From contig NZ_NGJN01000001.1 of the NCBI RefSeq assembly GCF_002266855.1, positions 496,001 to 560,000 of the forward strand: a stretch of DNA of 64,000 nucleotides, read 5' to 3'. Position numbers and translations under genes: made by a program. The notes beneath the pieces are model-generated. The model had not been told where the DNA came from and did no database searches. It worked only from the letters and a program-made list of their open reading frames with translations. Shown here one piece after another: positions 9,937 through 18,399 of the stretch. Within the stretch, counting starts at the first letter, position 1; each line of letters starts with the position of its first letter. The DNA is from Winogradskyella aurantia (GTDB lineage Bacteria; Bacteroidota; Bacteroidia; Flavobacteriales; Flavobacteriaceae).

Positions 9937-11712
9937 ATGCAAGAGCCCACACTATTTTATAACCAACAACTAGCAAAACACCGTGCAGAAGCCAAACGTT
10001 TGCGGAAACAAATTGGCTGGTTAAGTACACTTCGCTTAACCGTATTCTTGCTAACAGGTTTTGGGATCAACCAAACCTTTAACCAGTGGCAAATCGCTAC
10101 AGGGATTGCTATTGTTGGGCCTACTGTTTTTTTAATCTTACTGTCCCGTTACACAGACTTTAAAACTACGCGCGCTCTTCATAAGCGGCTAATAGTTCTA
10201 AACGAGACGGAGCTTCAGATTGCGGCGGGCGACTTTCATCATCAGCCTGACGGCAGTGAATTCCAAAACCCAAGTCATGCTTATAGTTTAGATATTGATT
10301 TATTTGGTCGTGGTTCTTTTTTTCAATATGCCAACCGTACAACCATCAAAGAAGGTACACAAAACTTCGTGAAATACCTGTTGGCCAATGATATTACGGC
10401 TATAGCGGATCGCCAAGAAGCTATTATGGAATTAGCCGAGCTATCTAAATGGCGACAGCAGTATACTGCACTCTCACAGGGTGTGCATACAGAGCATTCA
10501 GCAAATTCTATCATTACTTGGGTACGATCTTATAGACCATTCTTAAAATCGTGGCACTTTCTGGGGTCGATTCTTTTTAGCCTGCTATCGATTAATATTC
10601 TAGGTTTGGGGATTATAGAGGTTATTCCTATTGGCATCTCTGTATATTGGTTACTTCTAGGCTTGGCCTTATCAGGGTTCTATTTAAAAAGAATAAATGG
10701 TCTTGCACAGCATACGGAAATGGCTAAAGATACCTTTAGGCAGTATGCGCTCTTGCTAGAACAAATTGAAGAGCAAACCTTTACATCGGCCTTATTAAAG
10801 CATAAGCAAAAAAAAATTGAGTCTAACGGAATTAAGGCTTCTCAAATTTTTAAACGTTTTTCAAAAGCTCTGGATGCTTTGGATAACCGAAATAATTTGA
10901 TTTCGGCGATTTTTGGAAATGGGTATTTGCTTTCGGACATAAGGCAGGCCTATCATGTAGAACAGTGGATTAAGGCCTATGGTCACAAGGTGGAAGATTG
11001 GTTTGAGGTGGTGACCTTTTTTGACACCTTCAATACCTTAGGTACTTTCGCATTTAACCATCAAGACTTTACGTATCCCGAACTAACCGAAAACGGTCAA
11101 ACGATTGTAGCTAAAGGATTAGGGCATCCTTTGTTGCCAAGGGATGAGCGAATAACGAGTGATATGGAACTTTCAGAAAGTCAATTTTTTATTGTGACAG
11201 GGGCCAATATGGCTGGAAAAAGCACTTTTTTAAGAACCATAGCCTTACATATAGTTATGGCAAATGTAGGGCTGCCGGTCTGTGCGATATCGAGTTCTTA
11301 TAAGCCTACAAAGCTAATCACAAGCATGAGAACAACGGACTCATTAACCGACCATAATTCATACTTTTTTTCAGAGCTCACAAGATTAAAGTTTATAGTA
11401 GATACGATTACAGAAAAAACAGCCCCCTATTTTGTTATTCTAGATGAGATTTTAAAGGGAACCAATAGTACGGATAAAGCCATTGGCTCTCGCAAATTTG
11501 TTGAGAAACTGGTTAAGCTTAATGCCACAGGTATTATTGCCACACACGATTTGAGTCTTACTGAAATTGAAAAGGAACTTGAAGCCGTAAAGAACTACTA
11601 CTTCGATGCCCAAATTATAAATGACGAACTCTATTTTGATTATAAACTAAAAAAAGGTGTTTGTCAGAACATGAATGCGAGTTTCTTATTGAAAAAGATG
11701 GAGATCGTATAA
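9937..11712 (+). CDS. Membrane-anchored MutS-like ATPase
   Basis: A 591-aa protein with the MutS domain V ATPase at its C-terminus: Walker A GANMAGKST (422-430), Walker B ILDE (about 501-504), then TNSTDK and an IIATHD switch. The N-half has hydrophobic segments at about 28-46, 52-71, 206-226 and 228-250. The mismatch-recognition and connector domains of MutS are absent, so this is not canonical mismatch repair MutS. The family recurs in Bacteroidota without a known function to my knowledge. It starts 17 nt after the sdh terminator and ends convergent to rpmA. Confidence 0.85.
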   Translation: MQEPTLFYNQQLAKHRAEAKRLRKQIGWLSTLRLTVFLLTGFGINQTFNQWQIATGIAIVGPTVFLILLSRYTDFKTTRALHKRLIVLNETELQIAAGDFHHQPDGSEFQNPSHAYSLDIDLFGRGSFFQYANRTTIKEGTQNFVKYLLANDITAIADRQEAIMELAELSKWRQQYTALSQGVHTEHSANSIITWVRSYRPFLKSWHFLGSILFSLLSINILGLGIIEVIPIGISVYWLLLGLALSGFYLKRINGLAQHTEMAKDTFRQYALLLEQIEEQTFTSALLKHKQKKIESNGIKASQIFKRFSKALDALDNRNNLISAIFGNGYLLSDIRQAYHVEQWIKAYGHKVEDWFEVVTFFDTFNTLGTFAFNHQDFTYPELTENGQTIVAKGLGHPLLPRDERITSDMELSESQFFIVTGANMAGKSTFLRTIALHIVMANVGLPVCAISSSYKPTKLITSMRTTDSLTDHNSYFFSELTRLKFIVDTITEKTAPYFVILDEILKGTNSTDKAIGSRKFVEKLVKLNATGIIATHDLSLTEIEKELEAVKNYYFDAQIINDELYFDYKLKKGVCQNMNASFLLKKMEIV

Positions 11713-11761
11713 GGCCCACGCTAAAATTGATAAGTTTTCAGTGTTCATGCCATGAGTAAAT

Positions 11762-11800
11762 AAAAAAACCCTCTCTGAAAACAGAAAGGGTTTAAATTTT
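11762..11800 (-). terminator. Terminator between the MutS-like gene and rpmA
   Basis: AAACCCTCTCTG (11766-11777) pairs with CAGAAAGGGTTT (11782-11793) with one mismatch. Read leftward it is followed by T7, so it chiefly ends rplU-rpmA. In the + direction the tail is AAATTTT, so it may be bidirectional. Confidence 0.8.
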
Positions 11801-11818
11801 ATTTAAGAAAATAGCTTC

Positions 11819-12079
11819 TTAAGCCTCAAAAGGCTCGATAGAAACATAAGACTTATTATCTTTTTTCTTGGTGAACTTTACAACACCATCAACTTGAGCG
11901 TGTAATGTATGGTCTTTACCTTGGTACACGTTTTCACCTGGATGGTGAGTGTTACCTCTTTGTCTCACAAGAATATTTCCTGCAATAGCAGCTTGACCTC
12001 CAAAAATCTTTACGCCTAAGCGTTTCGATTCTGATTCTCTACCGTTTTTCGAACTTCCGACTCCTTTTTTATGTGCCAT
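11819..12079 (-). CDS. rpmA: 50S ribosomal protein L27
   Basis: An 86-aa protein near the peptidyl transferase centre of the large subunit. It begins [16 protein letters not shown] and contains the diagnostic GNILVRQRG and HPGENV blocks. The N-terminus begins with the mature AHKKG, so there is no cleavable extension of the Firmicutes type. It is the second gene of rplU-rpmA, 27 nt downstream of rplU. Confidence 0.97.
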   Translation of the reverse strand: MAHKKGVGSSKNGRESESKRLGVKIFGGQAAIAGNILVRQRGNTHHPGENVYQGKDHTLHAQVDGVVKFTKKKDNKSYVSIEPFEA

Positions 12080-12106
12080 TTTATTTCGATTTTATAGTTT
12101 AACTAA

Positions 12107-12649
12107 TTAACTTAAGGCTGCTATTAACTCGGCTTTCTTCATGCTAGAATACCCAGTAATGCCCTTTGCTTTTGCCATCTCTTTTAATTCAGCAACTGTT
12201 GATTTGCTTAAATCTTGAGTGGCTTCTTTCGCTTTAGTCTCTGTCTTTTTAGGTGCAGCCTTTGCCTCAGCTTTAGGTGCTTCCTTTTCAACTTTCTTTG
12301 GCTCAACTTTTTCAGCTTTTACCGCTGGTTTAGCTCCAGATGCTACAATGCTTTCAATTTGAATTTCAGTTAAGGATTGTCTGTGTCCGTTTTTGACACG
12401 GTAGCCCTTACGTCTTTTCTTTTTGAAAACGATAACCTTATCACCTTTAAGGTGTTTTAAGACTTTTGCACTTACCTGTGCTCCGTCTATAGCTGGGGCG
12501 CCTAAAGTTACGTTGCTACCGTTACCTATTAAAAGAACATTGTCAAAAGACACTTTTTTCCCTTCTTCGGTATTTAAACGGTTAACAAAAACTTTTTGGT
12601 CTTTCTCAACTTTGAATTGATGCCCTGCTATCTCTACAATTGCGTACAT
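12107..12649 (-). CDS. rplU: 50S ribosomal protein L21 with Rho-N-like C-terminal extension
   Basis: Residues 1-105 form a normal L21, with core blocks such as KGDKVIVFKKKRRKGYRVKN. A Lys/Glu/Ala-rich linker follows (about 105-145), and then a compact segment (146-180) containing TVAELKEMAKAKGITGYS and KKAELIAAL. That segment resembles the Rho N-terminal/SAP-like helical module that binds nucleic acid. At 180 aa it is about 75 residues longer than E. coli L21. Extended L21 forms are known in Bacteroidota; the role of the tail is not established as far as I know. Transcribed from the promoter at 12712-12742, followed by rpmA. Confidence 0.95.
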   Translation of the reverse strand: MYAIVEIAGHQFKVEKDQKVFVNRLNTEEGKKVSFDNVLLIGNGSNVTLGAPAIDGAQVSAKVLKHLKGDKVIVFKKKRRKGYRVKNGHRQSLTEIQIESIVASGAKPAVKAEKVEPKKVEKEAPKAEAKAAPKKTETKAKEATQDLSKSTVAELKEMAKAKGITGYSSMKKAELIAALS

Positions 12650-12711
12650 AGCGTAACGTTTTTATTAATTCAGTGTTTAACTCAATAGCCTTCCTTTTAA
12701 GAAAGCGGATG

Positions 12712-12742
12712 CAAATATACTTCTAAATTCCTAAACTGCAAA
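12712..12742 (-). promoter_or_regulatory. rplU-rpmA promoter, perfect Bacteroidota consensus
   Basis: Read on the minus strand: TTTG (12742-12739), exactly 19 nt, then TATATTTG (12719-12712). This is the best promoter match in the window. The predicted start near 12705 gives a leader of about 55 nt before rplU. Confidence 0.8.
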
Positions 12743-12867
12743 TCATTTGGTGCATTTAGGGCTTATTTTAAATGAGAAGCCCAAAAATGGGTCTAAAAGC
12801 TTAATTACTATTAGTTTGTACACCATATTTTCACATTTTATTATGTGGGAAATGTCATATCATTCCT

Positions 12868-12875
12868 TATTTTTG
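12868..12875 (+). promoter_or_regulatory. Possible -7 element for the M16 peptidase pair
   Basis: TATTTTTG matches TANNTTTG and lies about 75 nt before the ATG at 12951. No clear TTG element is found 19-21 nt upstream, so the call is weak. Confidence 0.35.
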
Positions 12876-12950
12876 TAAGGTGCATTGTAACAATGGACAA
12901 AAATGACAGACAAACACTAAAACTATTTAAAAATTAAAACACACAAAATA

Positions 12951-14270
12951 ATGAAGAAAAGCTTTTTTACTCTAGCGCTTCTGCTCATTGCTGGTTTTTA
13001 CGCCAATGCGCAGAAAGTGGAATTTGAAGAGTACGATTTAGATAATGGGATGCATGTTATTCTGCATCAAGATAATTCGGCTCCAGTGGTAACCGTTAGT
13101 GTGATGTATCATGTTGGCGCCAAAGATGAAAACCCTGAGCGTACTGGTTTTGCGCACTTTTTTGAACACCTCTTGTTTGAAGGAACGGAAAACATCCCTC
13201 GCGGTGAATGGTTTGAAATCGTGACCTCCAATGGTGGAAGTAACAATGCCAATACAACTGACGACAGAACATACTATTACGAGGTATTTCCATCAAACAG
13301 TTTAGAATTAGGCCTATGGATGGAATCTGAGCGCTTACTACACCCCATTATAAACCAAATAGGCGTTGATACTCAAAATGAAGTTGTTAAGGAAGAGAAG
13401 CGACTTAGAGTAGATAATCAGCCCTATGGAAACCTTCTTGCTGAGGTTAAAAAACGTATGTTTAAGGTTCACCCTTACAAAGGCACAACCATTGGTGAAA
13501 TGGAGCATTTAGATGCAGCAACACTAGAGGAATTCCAAGCCTTTAATAAAAAGTATTATGTTCCTAACAACGCTGTTTTAGTGGTTGCTGGAGATATTGA
13601 TAAAGCAGATACTAAGCGAATGATCCAAGACTATTTTGGGCCAATTCCAAGAGGGGCCGAGGTAACAAGGAACCTTCCCAAGGAAGCACCAATTACAGAA
13701 GCCATGACTGGTGAAGCGTATGATCCAAATATTCAGATACCAGCGGTAATTGCAGCCTATAGAACACCGTCCTTTAAGGAAAGAGACTCTTATGTGCTCA
13801 ACATGATTTCAAGCTATTTAAGTGGCGGAAAGAGTTCGGTACTTTACAAAAAAATGGTAGACGAACAAAAACAAGCCTTAGCCGTTCAGGCCGTAAACAT
13901 CAGTCAAGAAGATTATGGTATTTACGCGTTGTTTGGTTTGCCTTTGGGAGACGTAAAGCTTGAAACCTTGGTAGCTGAAATGGATGAGGAAATCGTAAAA
14001 ATTCAAAACGAATTGATTTCTGAGCGCGACTATCAAAAACTTCAAAACCAGTTTGAAAATGATTTTGTCAGTTCCAACTCTAGTATAGAGGGCATTGCTA
14101 ACTCGTTGGCTCGCTATTATATGTTATATGATGATGTGAACTTAATCAATAATGAAATAGATATATACCGATCTATCACGAGAGAGGAAATAAGAGATGT
14201 CGCCAAAAAGTATCTCAATCCTAACCAAAGACTCGTGTTAAAGTATTTACCTAAGAAAGATGAACAGTAA
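12951..14270 (+). CDS. M16 family zinc metallopeptidase, catalytic subunit type
   Basis: A 439-aa exported peptidase of the pitrilysin/processing-peptidase family. The signal peptide ends at ANAQ (about residue 20). The inverted zinc motif HxxEH is intact (H69, E72, H73), with the distal glutamate about 76 residues later in NEVVKEEKRLR (E149). It lacks the R/Y substrate pair of the partner subunit, so activity probably depends on the next gene. A periplasmic location is expected. The stop codon is 20 nt from the preferred start of the second M16 gene. Confidence 0.92.
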   Translation: MKKSFFTLALLLIAGFYANAQKVEFEEYDLDNGMHVILHQDNSAPVVTVSVMYHVGAKDENPERTGFAHFFEHLLFEGTENIPRGEWFEIVTSNGGSNNANTTDDRTYYYEVFPSNSLELGLWMESERLLHPIINQIGVDTQNEVVKEEKRLRVDNQPYGNLLAEVKKRMFKVHPYKGTTIGEMEHLDAATLEEFQAFNKKYYVPNNAVLVVAGDIDKADTKRMIQDYFGPIPRGAEVTRNLPKEAPITEAMTGEAYDPNIQIPAVIAAYRTPSFKERDSYVLNMISSYLSGGKSSVLYKKMVDEQKQALAVQAVNISQEDYGIYALFGLPLGDVKLETLVAEMDEEIVKIQNELISERDYQKLQNQFENDFVSSNSSIEGIANSLARYYMLYDDVNLINNEIDIYRSITREEIRDVAKKYLNPNQRLVLKYLPKKDEQ

Positions 14271-14289
14271 TAAAAAAATGAACCAAAAT

Positions 14290-16374
14290 ATGAAAACTAA
14301 AATATCTGCATTGTTGATATTGCTTTTAATGGCAGTAGGAGTCAATGCACAAATTGACCGATCTGTAATGCCTAAACCAGGGCCTTCCCCGAAGATTGTT
14401 TTAGAAGACCCGGGAGAGTTTGAACTAGATAATGGTATTAAGGTGCTCGTTGTTGAGAACCATAAATTACCACGTGTATCCTATTCTTTACGAATTGATA
14501 ACAAACCGGTCACGGAAGGAGAAAAAGCGGGAGTTTCAAGTATCCTTGCTGCGATGTTGGGTAACGGAACCACAAATATCCCTAAGGATGAATTTAATGA
14601 TGAAGTAGACTTCTTAGGTGCGAGTTTGAGCTTTGGGTCTAGTAGTGCTTATGCTAGTACCTTATCCAAATATTCAGAACGTGTTTTAGAACTCATGGCT
14701 GACGCCGCTATTAATCCGCTATTAACTGAAGAGGAATTTGAAAAGGAGAAAGAAAAATTAATAGAAAATTTAAAGTCTGAAGAAAAAAGTGTAGCAGCTG
14801 TCGCCAATAGGGTTGGTAGTGCACTTGCCTATGGAACGAACCACCCTTATGGAGAGTTTGTTACTGAAGAAACGGTTAATAATATTGAATTTGGAGATGT
14901 TTTAGGCTATTACGATGCTTACTTCAACCCTCAAAATGCTTATATAGTTGTAGTAGGAGATGTTGATATGTTAACGATTGAAAGGCTGATGAAAAAATAC
15001 TTCGGTCAGTGGAAAACCGATGTTGCCATAGAGACATCATTGCCAGAACCGGCACCTAATGTACAGTATACACAAATAAATTTTGTGGACATGCCAAATG
15101 CCGTACAGTCCAATATTTCCTTGACGAATAATGTGGATTTAAAAATGGGCGATGAGGATTACCACGCTGTACTTATTACGAATAAAATATTTGGAGGTGG
15201 TTTTAACAGCTATCTCAATATGAATCTTCGTGAGGAACACGGTTATACTTATGGAGCACGCTCTAATGTGAGTGCTAGCAGATGGGGCGCTTCACGCTTT
15301 ACTGCTGGAGCTGAAGTACGAAATGCAGTTACCGATAGTGCGGTTATGGAGACGCTTAAGGAAATTAAGCGTATTAGAACCGAGCTTGTTGATGACAAGG
15401 ATTTGGCAAACGCCAAAGCTAAATATGTTGGTGATTTTGTATTGGCTTTAGAGCGCCCGCAAACAGTTGCTAATTATGCTCTTAATATAAAATTGAATAA
15501 TTTACCAGACGATTTTTATACCACCTACCTCGAGAAAATTAATGCCGTAACCAAAGAAGATGTTAAACGTATTGCAAATACATATTTCAAGACCGAGAAT
15601 GCACGCATTGTAGTTGTTGGAAAAGGTAGTGAGGTTATAGAAAACCTCGAGAAAACGGGTATTCCTATTATGTATTTTGATAAATATGCCAATAAGACAG
15701 AGAAACCTGTATTCTCTAAACCTTTACCTGCAGACCTTAAGGCCTCGGACGTATTAAAAACATACATTGAGGCTTTAGGCGGTAAGGAAAAGTTGGAGAA
15801 CGTGAACACTATCGTTCAAGAAATGCAAGCTTCCTTCCAAGGACAAGATATGACAACTACATTGAAGCAAATGTCACCTAACCTATTGGTAAATGAGGTG
15901 AGTATGGCCGCTATGGGAACTGTTTTTAAACAAGTCTTTGATGGTGAAAAAGGGTACATGGCTCAGATGGGACAAAAACAAGACATGCCAGCTGAAATGG
16001 TTGAGGAAATGAAGTCTAAAAAGGGTTTGTTTGAGGAGCTAAACTATTTAAGTGATAATGCAAATATGGAATTAAAGGCCATTGAACCTGTTGACGGTAA
16101 AGACGCCTATGTAGTGACCATAGAAACCGCTTCCGGAAGCAAGACGACCAACTATTATGACGTGGAGACCGGCTTGAAGCTCAAGCAGGCTGAAACAGTT
16201 AAAGGACCAGGAGGTAATGAGGTCACCCAAGAGACCACATTTGGTGACTACCAAGAAGTGGATGGAATTAAATTTCCATTTACAATGAGCGTGCCTATGG
16301 CCGGAACCAAAATAGAGTTCAGTACAAATTCGGTTAAGGTAAATGAGCCTCTCACTAAAAAGGACTTTGAATAA
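14290..16374 (+). CDS. M16 family non-catalytic subunit fused to a LolA-like domain
   Basis: Numbered from the preferred start at 14290 (694 aa). It has a signal peptide (MKTKISALLILLLMAVGVNA) and two M16 lobes without HxxEH: the equivalent position reads SSILAAML. The substrate-binding R/Y motif is present (R314 and Y321 in LREEHGYTYGA). This complements the preceding catalytic gene, as in bacterial two-subunit M16 enzymes. Residues about 480-694 form an extra domain (YIEALGGKEKLENV.. to the end) resembling the outer-membrane lipoprotein-sorting/LolA beta fold. The open frame extends to an ATG at 14260 inside the previous gene, but the signal peptide favours 14290. Confidence 0.88.
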   Translation: MKTKISALLILLLMAVGVNAQIDRSVMPKPGPSPKIVLEDPGEFELDNGIKVLVVENHKLPRVSYSLRIDNKPVTEGEKAGVSSILAAMLGNGTTNIPKDEFNDEVDFLGASLSFGSSSAYASTLSKYSERVLELMADAAINPLLTEEEFEKEKEKLIENLKSEEKSVAAVANRVGSALAYGTNHPYGEFVTEETVNNIEFGDVLGYYDAYFNPQNAYIVVVGDVDMLTIERLMKKYFGQWKTDVAIETSLPEPAPNVQYTQINFVDMPNAVQSNISLTNNVDLKMGDEDYHAVLITNKIFGGGFNSYLNMNLREEHGYTYGARSNVSASRWGASRFTAGAEVRNAVTDSAVMETLKEIKRIRTELVDDKDLANAKAKYVGDFVLALERPQTVANYALNIKLNNLPDDFYTTYLEKINAVTKEDVKRIANTYFKTENARIVVVGKGSEVIENLEKTGIPIMYFDKYANKTEKPVFSKPLPADLKASDVLKTYIEALGGKEKLENVNTIVQEMQASFQGQDMTTTLKQMSPNLLVNEVSMAAMGTVFKQVFDGEKGYMAQMGQKQDMPAEMVEEMKSKKGLFEELNYLSDNANMELKAIEPVDGKDAYVVTIETASGSKTTNYYDVETGLKLKQAETVKGPGGNEVTQETTFGDYQEVDGIKFPFTMSVPMAGTKIEFSTNSVKVNEPLTKKDFE

Positions 16375-16396
16375 GTCCTAAAACATAGAATACGAA

Positions 16397-16426
16397 AGAA
16401 CCGAAGCTGAAGCTTCGGTTTTTTTA
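16397..16426 (+). terminator. Terminator after the M16 pair
   Basis: ACCGAAGC-TGAA-GCTTCGGT followed by T7. The tail covers the stop codon of the convergent EamA gene, so the hairpin may serve both strands. Confidence 0.9.
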
Positions 16427-17302
16427 TGGTTTATATTTGTTAGAAATATAAACACCAAGCAGAATAAGAACAGCACCTAATACCTGAATAAGACTAAAAG
16501 ACTCTCCGTCTAACCATCCCCAAAACAGCGCAACCGTAGGCATAAGATAAGTTACTGAAGAGGCAAAAACAGGTGTGGATAGTTGCACTAATTTATTGAA
16601 CAAAACCTTAGCAATGGCAGTACCAAATACAGATAGAATAGTGACATAAATCAAAGAATCATAAAAGAACTGTTTTTGAAAGGTCTTTGCTTCAAAAAAA
16701 TCCGTGATATATAGAAGAATAAGGGCAGGAATAATAATAACCACATAATTCCCTGTTGCAATGGCGAGAGGCCTAACATCTTGTAAGTGTCGTTTAATGA
16801 TATTCACATTGGTGGCATACATGAATGTAGAAGCGATAACAAATCCTGCATAAATGTAATTTTGATCGGGATTAATATTTGCTCCACTGAGTATTAATAA
16901 GGCCGTACCTACAAAACCAATAACAACGCCAAAAACTTGTTTGGCCGTAGTTGTAATTTTAAAAAAAGCAAGACCTAAAAGTATGGTGTTTAGAGGAACC
17001 AATGAGTTTAATATAGAGGCCACAGCGCTATCGATTTCGGTTTCAGCTATGGCAAAAAAGAAGGCCGGAATCAGTGATGCTATAAAACCAGATAGGGCAA
17101 TCCATTTCCATTTATCCTTAGGGATGTCCTTGATGGTGTAGAACCCAAAAGACAATAGTATAATGCCGGTTAAGACCGATCGTAAGGCGCCCAACTGATA
17201 TGCGGTAAGACCTAAGAGGGATTTCTTAATTAAGATAAAGGAACTTCCCCAAATAATGGAAAGAGCAATGAGATAGACCCATTTAAGGTTCGGATTTTTC
17301 AT
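16424..17302 (-). CDS. EamA/DMT-family transporter
   Basis: A drug/metabolite-type permease of the inner membrane with ten predicted helices in two EamA repeats; the repeat signatures include IWGSSFILIKKS near the N-terminus and LGAVLILLGVYIS near the end. The substrate is unknown. The frame opens at 17377, but the first 25 residues are hydrophilic and unlike the family. MKNPNLKWVYLIALSIIWG at 17302 is the usual opening, giving 292 aa. A near-match promoter (TTG then GATTTTTG) lies on the minus strand just upstream of 17302, which also supports the shorter gene. Confidence 0.88.
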   Translation of the reverse strand: MKNPNLKWVYLIALSIIWGSSFILIKKSLLGLTAYQLGALRSVLTGIILLSFGFYTIKDIPKDKWKWIALSGFIASLIPAFFFAIAETEIDSAVASILNSLVPLNTILLGLAFFKITTTAKQVFGVVIGFVGTALLILSGANINPDQNYIYAGFVIASTFMYATNVNIIKRHLQDVRPLAIATGNYVVIIIPALILLYITDFFEAKTFQKQFFYDSLIYVTILSVFGTAIAKVLFNKLVQLSTPVFASSVTYLMPTVALFWGWLDGESFSLIQVLGAVLILLGVYISNKYKP

Positions 17303-17398
17303 GCTTTGTTTTACAAAAGAATCACAAAAATCGTTAATTCGTTCGCAAGAAACCTGAAAGTTTGTTAGATTTATCAAGAATTTAATAGTTCCATTTTT

Positions 17399-17914
17399 AT
17401 GAATACAATAAAGAATATAAGTTTAGCAATGATGACGGTTTTGTTCATTGTATCATGTAAGAACGATACAAAGCCTGAAATTAAAACTGTTGAGGTGGCA
17501 GTAGCGAATACGGAACCCACTCAAAATTTAGATCCAAATGCCAGCTATGCGAAAGTAGAGTTTGGTATTGAAGGCATGACTTGCGCCATGGGTTGTGCTA
17601 AAACCATAGAAAAGAAAATGGCAAAAATGGATGGTGTAAAGTCTGCCAAAGTAGATTTTGATAAGCGCCTTGCAATGGTAGAATATGATGAGGCCAAAGT
17701 AACACCAAAAACCTTGGAGGATGCAGTTACAGGAGTAGCTGATATTTATAAGGTGAAGGATATGAAAGTTGTGGATGAGTTTAATGCTGCAAAGAAGCCG
17801 TGTCCAGCAGATTGTAACAAGGCTTGTTGTGCTAACAAAATAGAAGCAGAGAAGAAAGCTTGCGCCAAAGATTGTAAAAAGGCATGTTGCAGCGGTAATA
17901 AAAAGACGGAGTAA
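17399..17914 (+). CDS. Lipoprotein with heavy-metal-associated domain and two Cys clusters
   Basis: A 171-aa protein. It has a type II signal peptide with lipobox FIVSC (Cys20). Residues about 52-122 are an HMA domain with GMTCAMGC: the two metal-site cysteines C62 and C66 have three residues between them rather than the usual two. The tail has two near-identical CxxxCxxxCC clusters (C135/139/143/144 and C155/159/163/164) separated by a Lys/Glu stretch. A metal-binding or metal-delivery role at the membrane is likely; copper or another soft metal is an inference. No P-type ATPase or efflux genes are adjacent. The terminator at 17942-17968 follows closely. Confidence 0.85.
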   Translation: MNTIKNISLAMMTVLFIVSCKNDTKPEIKTVEVAVANTEPTQNLDPNASYAKVEFGIEGMTCAMGCAKTIEKKMAKMDGVKSAKVDFDKRLAMVEYDEAKVTPKTLEDAVTGVADIYKVKDMKVVDEFNAAKKPCPADCNKACCANKIEAEKKACAKDCKKACCSGNKKTE

Positions 17915-17941
17915 CATAATAGTTTACGAAACAACAAATAG

Positions 17942-17968
17942 CGCCACTATCAAAGAGTGGCGTTTTTT
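17942..17968 (+). terminator. Terminator after the HMA lipoprotein gene
   Basis: CGCCACT-ATCAAAG-AGTGGCG followed by T6. Confidence 0.92.
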
Positions 17969-18329
17969 ATGGTATCTGTAGAAGACTAATTCCAACGAGC
18001 ATACAGCCAAAAGGCAAAAGCCAAAGCAAGTAAATTGAAGTAGGTTTGCCTTTGGTTTTAGCCTTGAGAATATGACGTTTTTTGCCATTATAATAGAGCC
18101 AGTTTCTAAAGGTAACCATAAGGGTTACCAATGAAAAAAGTACCCAAAATTTAGTGTCTGACATCATAGGAAGATTCATTTGCCTGGCAAAACCCATTAA
18201 AAAAGCTGCTAATACAAGAAGAATGGACCCCGACAATAGGTTAATGTAAAGTGCTGCTATGTTCAGACTCTTCTTTCCTAAGGTCTTATTGTAGTAACTG
18301 TAAATGGCGATATAAAAAGCGTCGAGCAT
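17967..18329 (-). CDS. Small membrane protein, unknown function
   Basis: 120 aa with three to four hydrophobic segments and a short basic stretch (KKRHILKAKTKGK) before the last helix. I do not recognise the family. The open frame reaches a GTG at 18350, but those extra codons lie inside the terminator hairpin of the upstream gene. The ATG at 18329 (MLDAFYIAIYSYYNK) is the likely start. Convergent with the HMA lipoprotein gene. Confidence 0.65.
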   Translation of the reverse strand: MLDAFYIAIYSYYNKTLGKKSLNIAALYINLLSGSILLVLAAFLMGFARQMNLPMMSDTKFWVLFSLVTLMVTFRNWLYYNGKKRHILKAKTKGKPTSIYLLWLLPFGCMLVGISLLQIP

Positions 18330-18340
18330 AAGAAAAATTA

Positions 18341-18377
18341 AAAAAACCACACCTTAATCACAAAGATGTGGTTTTTT
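18341..18377 (-). terminator. Terminator after the DUF5689 lipoprotein gene
   Basis: AAAAACCACA (18342-18351) pairs with TGTGGTTTTT (18367-18376); read leftward, the stem ends in a T run. It ends the TonB receptor-DUF5689 transcript. Confidence 0.85.
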
Positions 18378-18399
18378 GTTAGAAGTTAAAATTTATGAT

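Larger units (their letters stand above)
12650..12950. other. Divergent intergenic region rplU / M16 peptidase
   Basis: About 300 bp without a coding frame I can support. Its left part is the rplU leader and promoter (12650-12742). On the leader strand a small hairpin, CTTTCT-loop-AGGAAG, lies just after the predicted start; it could be a leader element, but a 6-bp stem is weak. The right part holds a weak -7 element for the M16 gene (12868-12875). Confidence 0.6.
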
